Source of the DNA: Adiantum capillus-veneris
Taxonomy: Eukaryota > Streptophyta > Polypodiopsida > Polypodiales > Pteridaceae
Reading direction: 5' to 3'
Length of the DNA stretch: 64,000 nucleotides
Assembly (NCBI GenBank): GCA_014529385.2
Contig: CM043942.1
Coordinates: forward strand, 104,980,141 to 105,044,140
The stretch's first letter is position 1; each line of letters opens with the position of its first letter. Positions 23,151 through 34,361 of this stretch are shown here, piece after piece. The translations under genes were made by a program, and so were the position numbers. The notes under the pieces were generated by a model. That model saw only the letters and a program-made list of their open reading frames with translations, did no database searches and was not told the origin of the DNA.

Positions 23151-24699
23151 TCTGTATGTTCCCAGGCAAATACATCTCTATAGTTCTGGAACATTATCCG
23201 TTCTTTTTCCTTCATTGTTGGTTTCAAGTGCTTATTGACTTTGATCATTCTGGGATTTTCCTTTGATCCCAAGTTCCATTCCTCTACTTCCTGATCATCT
23301 GGAAGCAACCAGTTGGGTCCTCCTCCTTTTCGTTTAGTCGACTCTTCAGCGTAGTTCCAAGAAGGTCCATTCATTTCTGAATCATTATTCTGATCAGGTG
23401 GATATTCTTCTGGACATGCTGATTCTTCCATTATATCAGTATCAGCTGGTTCCTCCATTCTTCCAGTTAGCTGAACAGTTCTTTCCCCTGTATTGACTTC
23501 AGTGAATTGGTCAGGGAATTGTTTCTTCTGCTTGTCAGCTTGCTCTTTGTTTAGTAGGACTGCATTCAAATCAATTTCTGCCAAAGAAAAGATGTTCATT
23601 GCTGCCAGCATTCGCTCAATTTTCTTAGCTCGGTATTTCTGACACAACTCCTTCGGCCTCAGTTCCTTTTTCCAACTCCTGGTGTTGTTGGTCTGGATTT
23701 TGATTCTGCCACTGTCCCCTTCTATGGTTAAAGTCTCGTTTGCGTAGTCATGAACAGCATGTGTTGTTCTTAACCATGGGCGGCCTAATAGCATTCCATA
23801 TGCGCCCTGTACATCCAAAACTAGGAAACTAGTTTTGAATTTTTCACTCCCCACTCTTATCTGCATGTTTTCAATCATGCCCGTCGCTTGTACGACTCGA
23901 TGATCTGCCATCCTTACTTTGAATGGTGCTAGTTTCATGTTGGTGATACCCATTCTTTGCTGAAGATGGGCTCCCATTATATTGACTCCTGCTCCTCCAT
24001 CCAATATGACACTTGAGAGAGGCTCCCACTGCTTCCTGACCTTGTAATCCACCTGAATAAGTGGAACTTCATCATCCCTAACAGCCGTCAGGTCTACTGT
24101 TCTGGCGTCTGCCTCAGTCTTCCTACGCTGCCTGATAAAGTTGGCCACTTCAGGTAAGGTCTTTCTTATATCCTCCAGATCTACAGTCAGCTTCTGGATT
24201 CTATCACAAATTTTCACCTGAATTTTCTCTTGCTCTTGGTCAGACTGATTGTCAAAGCTTGAAGAGCTAGTGTTCTCATACTGCCATTCTTCTTTAGCAA
24301 TACTTCCACTCTTTCCTTCCTCTTCCATCTCACCAGCTAGTCTATGTACCACAGCCAGCATGGTCTCTGTCATGGCCGGTACTAATTGATCTTTATCAGT
24401 CGATTGGGCTGGTATCTTCTGAATGACTCTAGCCTCGGAACTTTCTGGCTGCTCTGGCAGCTTCTTAGCTAAATCCTCTGTGATTTTAGCTGCTAGTTCC
24501 CGCTGCTCTTGCCACTCATCTACCACCTTTTCCTTACCCTTGGCCTTCCAAACTTCCCTTTGTTGGGCCCACTTGCTGCTGTTGGAGTTGGCTAGTACTT
24601 CTGAAATGTCTGGAATCTCTTCAATGATCACTCCTTTGCTCCTGGTAACTACTCTGACTGGGACTGGCTCTGGTGCCTTAGCCTTAGTAGCAGTTGTTA
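23151..24699 (-). pseudogene. OTA element protease region
   Basis: An aspartic protease that would cleave the polyprotein. The active-site motif is SVILDGGAGVNIMG (near 24000), the DGG form typical of OTA elements, followed by FLVLDVQGAYGMLLGRPWL. Before it lies a charged linker with helical segments. After it comes a long acidic spacer (ADTDIMEESACPEEYPPD) that leads to the RT with HRIPLKADARPVRLQRYRMN. It is open from 25054 to 22901 without a stop. Confidence 0.88.
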
Positions 24700-26062
24700 C
24701 CGGTGCGTCTAGACATTGGGCTACAAAATGACCATACTTTCCACAGGTATAGCAATTCATGCTTCTGGTCTGGAAGTTGCCTCTTCCTCTTCCTTTGCCC
24801 ATTCCTAGTTCGTATCTGCCTCGTCCTTGACCAGTATCACTGGTACCTGGTCCTTCTTCTTGGGCTACTTTGATTGGCTCTGTCTTCACTGGTTCAGTGT
24901 AGGCAACCACTGATAGATCCTTGCCTTTCTTAAAATGGTGAATTCGGATGCCACGGTTATTCCATAGGTGACTGAAGGCCTTGCAGTAGGTACATTGTGG
25001 GCATTCCGTGGAGATATGGTCCTTGGATTTACATCTTGAACACCAAGTCTCCATCTTCCGGACCGGCTATCTTGTGTGGCTAATCTTCGCAATCTGCCTA
25101 GCCATTTCTTCAATTTTCTTGGTCCATGATCCTTTCTTTGATTTGTCCTTTGTCTGTTCATTGGAACTGCTCTCGGAACTGCTGGACGTTGCACTGGAAT
25201 CAGAAGCTTCAGTAGCCGAACTACTGCTACTGGTCCTTCGCTTCTTGTGGCTTTTTTCTTTCTTAGCCTGTTGTTCCAGTTTTAACGCTCGCTAGACCAG
25301 GTCATTGAATTTCTTTGTAGGTGCTGGTACTTCCTGTTCTCTCAGCTTCTTGCTTCTGAACCCATTCAGAAACCATGCCCTTAATCTTTTCTCAGACGGT
25401 GGTTCTTGCAGTTGTCTGGTCAGTTCTTTGATCTTTTCTACATAGCTGCGGACTGACAAATTCCGCTGTTTGATCTGATCCAATTCACAGAGAATATCGT
25501 CATCTCCTCGATTGTCGGAATATTCCAACCTGAAGGCCTTAAGTAATTTATTATATGATCTTAGTTGGCATGCAGGGTAATGGTAATACCATTTCCTTGC
25601 TGCTTCCTTCAAGGTTTGTGGAAAGTTTTCCCCCCAATCATCTTCATCAATGTTTTTTAGTTTAGCATACTGCTCAAAAGCTTGTATGTGAACATCATGA
25701 TCATCCTTTTTCCCTCCTTTGAACATGGGAAAGGAAATCTTCAGGGAAGCAGAGTAATCATGTCGATTGCTGCTAATTCCACCAATTCGCTTGTTGGCTT
25801 CAGACTGACGCTTGGGAGCCTTCTTGCAGTTGTCAGTGTCAGCATCCCAATCAATCTCCGTTTCTGTCTCAGTCTCAGTATCCTCTCTGTTTTGTCTGCT
25901 AAAAGTTCGGTGACTTCCCTTTCTGCCTTTGATATGCTCATCGTTCTGGCGAGACTGAGAACTCTTGGAACTCTTTGCCTTTTGTGCTTCCCGTTCTGCC
26001 CGTCTGCGTTGAGAATGACTGGAATGCTGTGAGTCTTGCGCCTCATCAGCCTGTTCCATCAC
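24700..26062 (-). pseudogene. OTA element gag with zinc knuckles
   Basis: Gag forms the particle and binds the RNA. The N-terminal part is basic and Ser-rich. The capsid shows FPMFKGGKKDDHDVHIQAFE, AARKWYYHYP and SVRSYVEKIKELTRQL, the retrotransposon-gag fold pattern. A TAG at 25292 and another at 25067 interrupt a Lys/Ser-rich linker. Two CX2CX4HX4C knuckles follow, CSRCKSKDHISTEC (just after 25054) and CYTCGKYGHFVAQC (about 24720-24760). An Arg/Gly stretch (GRGRYELGMGKGRGRG) precedes the second. The first plausible start is an ATG at about 26057-26059; upstream codons are also open, so the true start is uncertain. Confidence 0.85.
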
Positions 26063-26318
26063 ATCTGAACACCAAATTTGATTTGATGATTACTTGCAGT
26101 GTCAATAGTCTACTCCACCAATTATTTTTGAATTTGGACAAGGAATTCCCATTCAAAAGTGAGTTTTTCTGTCTGGTTTGTGTCTTTTAAATAGTTTCTG
26201 TATTTAGCTATTTGGACCAACTTTTTTCAATTGTTTGACATTGTGCCTTTTGGGAAAGTTATCCTGAATGGTGTTAGGGATGTACTTGTCAAATACTAGC
26301 CCCAAATGTCAAAAGGTA

Positions 26319-26336
26319 CATGGATCACGATCCATG
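26319..26336. repeat. Near-perfect palindrome, copy 1
   Basis: CATGGATCACGATCCATG: 8-base arms around AC. The identical core with flanking bases recurs at 26594-26611. Confidence 0.95.
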
Positions 26337-26593
26337 TTTGACAACAATTTTTCATGAATTTTGTTTTGCTGGTTCTCTATGCCTTGTAGAAGACAAACCT
26401 CACCCCTTTTTGATTTTGGATCCCGAAAAGTTGAAAATCTCAAATTTTGTGTCTGAAATGTCTATTTTACAGTTTTTGCTCTATCAACTAATTTTGATGT
26501 GATTTTTGAGTTTTTCTTTCAAGCAAACTTGATCTGAGCCCATTGATATACATTGTAACTGGTCACTTTCTTGCAAAATTGGTCTCTAGGATA

Positions 26594-26611
26594 CATGGAT
26601 CACGATCCATG
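26594..26611. repeat. Near-perfect palindrome, copy 2
   Basis: Same 18 bases as 26319-26336, shared over about 23 bases including flanks. A half-site (ATCACGATCCATC) lies at about 27479 inside the adjoining LTR-like sequence. Confidence 0.95.
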
Positions 26612-27124
26612 TTTCTCCACAGATTGTGGCAAAATTTTCCAGATTGTTTCTAGAGAGTCTGCTGATGCCCTTGATCCACGAATTTTTGAATCTGGATCAC
26701 TTTTGAGGTCTCTACCATCAAATTTTTAGAATTTCAGAGTTATGGTCATTTCGGCCAAAATATGGTTCTTACCATTTTTCCTCTCAATCTTTTAGCCCGA
26801 ATTTGATGGTGGTAGTTGTTATTTAACCTAATGAAGCATGCCACAAAAACAAACAAAACAGTACAAACTAAAGTCAAAACAAAAAATGGAATAGCACTCT
26901 AAAAGCATAGAGAAAATCGGAGAATGAAATTCTTTTGGCTATCTCTCTCACAATCCTCTTTACTTCTCAAGAATAGATCTAGCGAGTCCTCGACTTCTAG
27001 ACTGTACCAAGCACTAAACCCTATGTCTAGCTGCTTTACTGCTAAAGTGTAATTGGAATGTAAGGCAAATCTCGAAAAAGAACGCTTTAAATACGTACTA
27101 GGTCACTCACCATCTAAGATCATA

Positions 27125-27142
27125 TCCCCGACACCGACGCCA
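27125..27142 (-). other. tRNA-Asp-like primer binding site
   Basis: The minus strand reads TGGCGTCGGTGTCGGGGA, close to the tRNA-Asp primer complement known from Athila/Cyclops-type elements (TGGCGCCGTTGCCGGGGA). It is one base from the end of the LTR-like sequence. Confidence 0.75.
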
Positions 27143-27143
27143 A

Positions 27144-27994
27144 TGTTAGCGGATTGTCGTGATGGACGTCTGTAGAATAGCTATCGGCCACTAACATAAT
27201 GTCAATACTCAAGGAAGTGACTCGGATGAGGCACGGAGACTCTTTGAGATGGTCAATCTGAAGAAGTGAACCTAACAAACAAACACACCAACTCAACAAG
27301 CAAACCAATCACTCAATGATCAAGAAAATTTGAATATGTCCTTTTGCATAGCTCTAGGTCTTTACGCCATTTTTGCATTCGAACGGACGCGAAATGCAAC
27401 GAAACTTTAGGAGGAGGTCTAGGAAACCTAGGGACACTATCCTACCAACTATGGTCACAATCCGACAAGGTACCAAAATCACGATCCATCATGAAAAAGG
27501 TCCTGAAAACTGCAACAGATCAATCCAAAAAGGTCGCCCTATGGTCTAGAAACACTCTCCTATGGTCAAAATGACAAAAAATAGTGGTTTAAGCACTCAA
27601 ATATGAAGATTAGACTCACTAATGCGTAGTCGTGAACCTCAACAAAACTGACAATGCTTACACTTCATTGAAAGAGCAAGGAAAGAGGAACATAGTGCAA
27701 GTTTCAAAACTAAAAATGGATTAACCAATCATTAGTTGCGATGATTACAAGTTGGAGCACCTTTGTAGCTTGAGCGTAAGTACAACAGAGCTTTCTTCTC
27801 TTCAAGATAAGTCTCTTTTTACATTAATGCTATTGACCTTTATACCTAGGGCTTTCTTAACGCCCGGTGGCCAGTTCACATGGACCTTTACAATTGTCAT
27901 GATAAAATTAAAACTCAGGGAATTGACCTACTACTCTAGAATTAGGATTTACATAGAGCATCACTACGCTAGCTCATCAAAATAATAGATTACA
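27144..27994 (-). repeat. Candidate 5' LTR (minus orientation)
   Basis: 851 bp with plus-strand ends TGTTAGCGG and GATTACA (TG...CA). On the minus strand it has GGTATAAAGG as a possible TATA box. The inner end is fixed by the adjacent PBS; the outer end is inferred. It does not match the LTR-like sequence at 15712-16396. Confidence 0.6.
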
Positions 27995-28054
27995 AATGTG
28001 GTGTCCGGCTATGTGTCCAACCAGGTGGGCACCCATTCAATCAATCCTCATACA

Positions 28055-28823
<769 letters not shown>

Positions 28824-29394
28824 TATCACTCACCAAGTTTTCTCTCTCTTAACATTGTGTCTATAAGGCTAATCATCAACATTGTCATGTCAAGAACACA
28901 TTTTTGCAATCCATTACTATGCTAGCTCTATACCTTTTGCACATGTGTGAAAAATAGTGCATGTCCTATGCATGCTGGCATGGTAAAGACAAGGCATCAA
29001 GGAGACACATCAAAGTATATTCCACATTCAACACAACCATTGTAATTTCCAATTTTCGCATTGCCCTACATCTTTTATAGGAACAAATGGGGGCAAGATT
29101 CTTTGATGAGGTCAAAACATGAGTTAAAAAGGAGGGTTTTTGAAATTTTAAACGAGTGCTAGAATTACATTTACAAAAGAGGTTTAAAAATAGAATTTTG
29201 AAAAAAGCCAGAAGCTTATGAAGGAAAAGGGTCAAACACAAGTTTTTCTATAAAGGGAATTTAGAAATGACCCTTGAAATGCACATAGAATAGGTGATTT
29301 TTGGAAGGGCCTAGGGAGTATCAATGGGAAGCTTTTCCAATTGTCAAATGACTCCTGCAAACTTGTACAAAAATGAATCTTTCACAAGCCTCCA
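28824..29394. other. Extra 570 bp within R2 copy 2
   Basis: Absent from R2 copy 1, where CAATGATA joins CGTA directly. It is either an insertion here or a deletion there. No protein, terminal inverted repeats or clear TSD were recognised. Confidence 0.5.
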
Positions 29395-29490
29395 CGTATA
29401 ACGTTTCCATACTTTGTAAATGAAACTACAAAATGAAGAGAAAAACATTATAATAACTAAAACATGGCCATCAACCACAAGAAACAATAG
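29395..29490. repeat. Repeat R2, copy 2, right part
   Basis: Matches 11154-11236 (CTTTCCATACTTTGTAAATG and onwards). Confidence 0.75.
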
Positions 29491-31680
29491 TGTGCATAGT
29501 TTGATAGGTTTGTGCCACATAGCACTTTCCTCAAAAACTAGTTGATGGGTATGTCACATATTATTTCACATGGTAGGTAGGTGCTATACTTGGGGGATTG
29601 ACCTTGACGAAAGCTTTTCCATGCATGGGAACCCCCCCATATATTTTTGCCCTTTTATCAAAATATTTCCCATTATATAAGCTACTTTTGATTTTTTTCT
29701 TCCTTTTTCACAAACCTTTTAGCCTTTATTAAATAAATAATACTTATGCTAATCAATCACGATGTAGCATAATAAGTAAGCTTTCTTTGTTGATCTCTCT
29801 TTTGACCTTAAAAATATTAAATATATATATTTTAGTATTTTCTAATATATTTTTTTCATGTATGTATATTATTCCACTCTACCAAATATTTTATTCACTA
29901 GTTTTCATTTTCAAACCTCAACCCCACTTTCAAATTTCAATAATACCTCCATCTAGATGATTGCCAATCTTTTCAACACTCTAGGTCATGTTTTCATACA
30001 CATGAAGGAGCTTACACTTGAAGGCAAGAGAGAAGTCCACTCAAAGGGGACCACCAAAAGACTTTTGCAGCCACAAATAATACATTATTTGGTTGAATTT
30101 TTTAAGTAAAGAAGAAGCCCGAATCTGAAGGAGCGTTCAACATGAAAGATGTAGCTCGTGATCTCAACTTTTAGCTCAATTTTTTTCAGAATTTTTGGAG
30201 TTATGAACACGGAGATATGATTTTTGTAGTGGACCCCAGTTTTCTCGTGTAATGGTGACATAGGCCATCCCCACTTTTCTTCCTTCTAGAATGGCTATGG
30301 TTCTACAAGTCTTCAAGCATGATTACAAGAGACAAGGCTCTTTTAATGAGGTCTTGGCTAGTCTAGAGTAATTCTATCACCATTTTTGGAGGATCCATCC
30401 TCATCAACAAATATCCACCTTCGACAACCTCTCTTATAATTTTCTTACCTCTCTCTTCTCTCCCTAATAAGCTTATGTCTATCCAAAGCTAGACTATTGT
30501 AAATATTTCCTATCCTCTACATCCTACCCACATTCTCTCTTTTTCTCTCTCTATTGACTCTGGTATTTTAAATAATGAGGAGACAAGATGGGAGCCACAG
30601 TCACATGCACCCCATTTTCCTAGTCACCAAAGTGGGACACTCACCTCAAATAGAAATATTGCTAAATCCTTCCCTCCTTCCCTATATAAGGAGGCCATGA
30701 GAGCTCACTTGGGGGGAGAGAACACACACACACACACACACACCTATCCATACACACTCTTGTGTTACATGCTTGTAGCATGAACCCTAATCACATGATC
30801 ACAACACCATCATCATCACCATCACCATGCACAAAAGATAAGCACCACACCTCCACACCACTTGTAATTAAGGGTTGAAGGCACAATTTCAAGAAGAAGA
30901 GGGGTGGACACATTCCTCGCCATCAACTCCCATCTCTCCATTATGCCTCCTACGATCTTGTTCCCTTCTCATTTTCCTGCCATACGCTACCTATTGTATT
31001 CATCTTTTGCAAGCAATCAACACACTCCATCTTGGTGCCATACTTTGTGTCGCTTTGGATACATCTCATTGTGAGTATGGTATATGCTTGTTCCTTGCCA
31101 TTTTTTTTTTGCTTATGTTAAGGTGTGCGGATTCGCCACCACACACACACACTCTCTCTCCCTCTCATATTCCTATCATCTTGCTACTTCCATCTTAAGG
31201 TGTGTGGATTCGCCACCTTTTGTATGAGAAGTGAGCATACTTGCATGTATCCTCGACCTCGTTATCTTCCTTACTACATGAACGCATAGCGAGCCCATTC
31301 TCACTCACTCACCACTCCTCTCACCTTATTCTCCGACCACCCCATTCCACATTTGGGCATGGATCTCGAAATTGTTTTCCATGGCATGCTTCATTGTGTA
31401 TATGTATGCGTCCTAGCCGCATATCTTGCTAGGTGGTGCCCCTATTGTGTATCCCCCATGATGAGGCCATTGTGCATAGTCTTGGTGTAGAGGCCACCGG
31501 GTCTATTTTTCACTTCCGCCTCTCAACCTTACAAAATCCTCTACATCACGTGTGATTGGAGCTTAATAAAGAAATCGTCTTTATAGATTTTGTGGATTGG
31601 AGTAATACTACCCCTTTTTTTCACAAATCTATAAATTTTTTCAAAAATTCAAAATAAAATGACCCTTGTACTCCCCTCCT
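29491..31680. other. Noncoding region with a core-promoter-like box
   Basis: No protein recognised. TCCCTATATAAGGAGGCC at about 30676-30696 resembles a TATA box in an LTR or promoter and is followed by (AC)n at 30722-30743. A 23-bp direct repeat with GGTGTG-GGATTCGCCACC lies at 31118-31140 and 31195-31217. It could be an old LTR, but no ends were found. Confidence 0.4.
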
Positions 31681-31701
31681 AGCACATACCTTAGTATGAT
31701 A

Positions 31702-31830
31702 CGAGGGGCATTTTAATTTAAGATGGCATGGCTCAACAAGAGCATGACAAGACCTTGTAATTTTTTGGGTTTTTCAATATAATTCACTCACCATTGTGAG
31801 TTTTGCAAAAAAAAAGGATGGATGTTATGA
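31702..31830 (+). mobile_element. Short LINE-type insertion with 21-bp TSD
   Basis: 129 bp flanked by an identical 21-bp direct repeat (31681-31701 and 31831-31851, starting AGCACATACC), the mark of target-primed reverse transcription. It contains GGCATGGCTCAAC, then ACTCACCATTGTGAGTTTTG, a hairpin, then nine A and a 15-base tail (GGATGGATG...). The same end structure occurs in the LINE at 4886-5462. It is a heavily 5'-truncated LINE copy or a SINE that shares the LINE tail. Confidence 0.75.
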
Positions 31831-31851
31831 AGCACATACCTTAGTATGATA

Positions 31852-33035
31852 ATTCATAAGTACATGATACAGATAGTATATTGACGTGCTACAAAGTTCA
31901 CAAATTGGAGCTATATAGTGCATAGATGATTCCATAGTTTCAACTCATAAAACATACCTCTGAGTAGACACCATAGTAGTGAGGTTTGCATCTATTTCAA
32001 AAATATTGTAGAGTATTGAACAGATACTACACAAATCACAAATATTGCATAATAATGCAATGGCTCTAATGATTATGGTGAGTGGATTATATTGACAATC
32101 GCAAAAAATTACAAGTTCTTGCCATGCTTGCGACATAGCCACCTTTGCATCTTCAACGCCCATTTTTTTTTCCTACTGCATTGGCTTTTTGGCTTTTTTC
32201 CTATTGCTTGAATCTATTCATAGTTTTCAATGGTGATCATTATGTAAGCTTGTCTTGATGACACACCTACCACTTCATCATGTCTAAACTGCCTTTCATC
32301 AAATCTTCCCATTTATTAAGCTTCTTTTGTTGTTTTGCATCATGTTTATGGTGTTATAATGCTATCATATGATGTATGGGAACTCATGGATTGATGTGAA
32401 TGATGCATCTAATCACTAACTTTTATTGTCTGCTTTGCAAATGGGGCCCACGCAGGTACATAGTCATTCTTAAGCCAATGATTCTTTGCAGATTGACAAT
32501 TCTCAAGTGTGAACGCCTATGCAAAATAGTGATTAATCTCACACATCCATGTAACTTTTTGACATGACTCCCAATGGCAATGCACTTCCACTCTACAAAT
32601 TCCTTGTCCTCACAAAGTAGGACTTTACCTTGTTGTAAATGACTTCCTAAGGTTTTGGGAAAGCAAAAGCAGCATATCAATCTATAGTAGATATGTCATC
32701 TTTCCTATGCAAATTACAAGGGTCATTGCCCTCTATTTGCATGAAAGTCCTTGGATGTGCGACAAAAATTCTTCTATCGTAGGGGGATGATGCTCCTAAT
32801 CAAGTTCCTCCCTTGAGGTTGCTTACAACTATGACATTCTTTTCACAATCTTTCCTTTCAAAATGCCAAGACAAAGAAAACAACAAAGTCCAATAAACAT
32901 TATAGATGGGAACTATTAGTGTGTCAAAAACAAGTCTACTAAGATGACATATTATAATTGTGGCAGGCTCTATGATCAGTACTAGTTGGATTAAAAAGAT
33001 CAAGAAGGGAAATAAAAAGTGTTATTTTATTGGTG
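31852..33035. other. Noncoding stretch
   Basis: AT-rich. A minus-strand open stretch at 32423-32680 has no recognised similarity. Nothing else supported. Confidence 0.4.
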
Positions 33036-33357
33036 TAGGAAGCCACTGGCTGGATGCTTGTTGTTAATGGTTGGAGCCAGCGTATGGTGACTGGTTGGTT
33101 CTACTCTTGGCTTTATGCTCCTTCAAAGTGGCTTGGTGGGAAAGGGGAATGCGGTGACAGAGCTCTCCCTTTGGTGGCAACCCCAAGATTTTTCCCCTTT
33201 GTTTCAGGGTGGCACCCTTTATCAGTTGTCGTATGTGGCTCTATGGATGTGGGTTTTGGAAGATGCCATGGCTCGATTGGAGCATGGATTTTGTTATAGT
33301 TTTTTAGGTTTTCTTTAATATATTACTCCACTCACAATTATGAGTTTGAGCAGAAAA
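33036..33357 (+). pseudogene. LINE 3' UTR with hairpin and A-tail
   Basis: Carries GCCATGGCTCGATTGGAGCA, ACTCACAATTATGAGTTTG and a run of A (to about 33359), matching the tails at 5.4 and 31.8 kb. The upstream limit is uncertain. The open frame at 33054-33299 has no similarity and is probably not a gene. Confidence 0.5.
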
Positions 33358-33984
33358 AAAGATGCTTACAAACACTTGTTAAATTAAAGATGATTGCATT
33401 GATATATGCACCACAAGGAGAAATTTGCGAGGTAGGCAAGGAGAGTCCGGATCATCATTGAAAGGATCAAGAGGTAGATATTAGCAAGACAAAACATGTT
33501 TTCAAGCTTCATTGCGAGTGCTACGATAGAAGATAATGTGCAGGCTATAAACAAGGGTGATAGTTTATCTCATGATGCAGGGATGAGTAATAGACCTAGG
33601 ACAATGAGGGACATGATGAAAAAATGCAAAACATGGAGGTTGAGGAGGCTATATTTTTATAGCATGATGAAAACACACCCTTGGATAACGTTGAGTTCAA
33701 AAGTCAATAGGAAGGGAAGACGATAGCTCTAATTGGAGAGATTTTAGAATAGCACACTATTGAAGGAGGCTATGATCAGTAAGGGGAGTAGATTCTTGGA
33801 AATGTGGATGAAGACATGATTTATAAAAGGGGATCAATAAGACATTGATTAGAAATAAGGTGTTGAGCACCGTGAAGAGAAAGAGGATAATCATGATTCA
33901 TAAAAAGCCTACTAAATCTAGAGGATAATCATGATTCATAAAGAGCCTACTAAATCTAGAGGGCAAGTAGATACATGCATAAAT
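33358..33984. other. Noncoding stretch with a 38-bp tandem duplication
   Basis: Two copies of a 38-bp unit at 33883-33920 and 33921-33958 (GAGGATAATCATGATTCATA...). An open frame at 33496-33726 has no recognised similarity. Confidence 0.5.
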
Positions 33985-34361
33985 GCTTAGAGTATTAACC
34001 AATAAAAAGTCACAAAGTACAAGTGATTTTCAAACTTTGTATGCATCATACCACATATGTCACTATGGAAACGCTGCAGTTGGAAAATAGCCTACATGTA
34101 ACCATCCTTAGGAAATTTAGAATACTTCATCTTACCCAAAAGACATCATTCACGTATATGTTTCAATGGGGCCTCCCAGGGGACTACTAATGAAGCCATA
34201 CCAGATTTTTGCAAACATAACAAACTAAGGAAATTCACATGTCCAAAACGTGCATGCCAAAGGTTTACATTTGGTATAGCAATTGAGTTGAATTTTCCAT
34301 CGTTTTTTGTAATAATTGATCTTATACAGGATTTGTACAAAAGTACTGGGGTGCCACAATA
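33985..34361 (-). pseudogene. Copia D remnant, downstream part (pre-integrase and start of integrase)
   Basis: The minus strand reads VNLWHARFGHVNFLSL, LQKSGM, LLGKMKYSKFPKDG and RFHSDICGMM. This is the zinc-binding pre-integrase region and the first catalytic block of a Ty1/copia integrase, with stops and frame changes. It continues the Copia sequence at 41067-41400, from which it is separated by the chromovirus 34362-41061. The TSD of that insertion (CAATA) sits at 34357-34361. Confidence 0.75.

Larger units (their letters stand above)
26063..27124 (-). other. Leader region between PBS and gag of the OTA element
   Basis: About 1.06 kb, AT-rich, with no credible ORF. It contains two copies of the near-palindrome CATGGATCACGATCCATG. 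Read on the minus strand, TGGTGTTCAGATG just before gag resembles a decayed initiator-Met PBS, an alternative to the better site at 27125-27142. Confidence 0.55.
15712..27994 (-). mobile_element. Minus-strand Ty3/gypsy element of the OTA (Athila/Tat) type, possibly chimeric
   Basis: Read on the minus strand, the order is LTR-like (27994-27144), PBS (27142-27125), leader, gag, zinc knuckles, protease, RT, RNase H, integrase, a long extra 3' ORF, a PPT-like purine tract and an LTR-like end (16396-15712). All coding pieces lie in one minus frame. An extra ORF after integrase and a tRNA-Asp-like PBS are features of the OTA branch. The two LTR-like ends differ in sequence (..TAACA against ..TTTCA at the element-sense end), and no TSD is seen. 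The region may therefore join parts of two elements. The element type is secure; its outer limits are not. Confidence 0.65.

Noticed and set aside
16448-26062. Stop codon reassignment (TAA/TAG read as Gln) to explain the interrupted single frame
   Set aside because: Other intact frames in the window (for example 7336-10776) end normally at TGA or TAG, and the element type is a plant nuclear retrotransposon. Deamination of methylated cytosines explains the pattern more simply.
31681-31851. Simple tandem duplication of the 21-bp sequence
   Set aside because: The copies flank a segment with a LINE-type hairpin and A-run, so a target-site duplication is the better reading.
33054-33318. Small plus-strand protein with Trp and Gly
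   Set aside because: It lies in a LINE 3' UTR, and two overlapping frames are equally open. No family resemblance.
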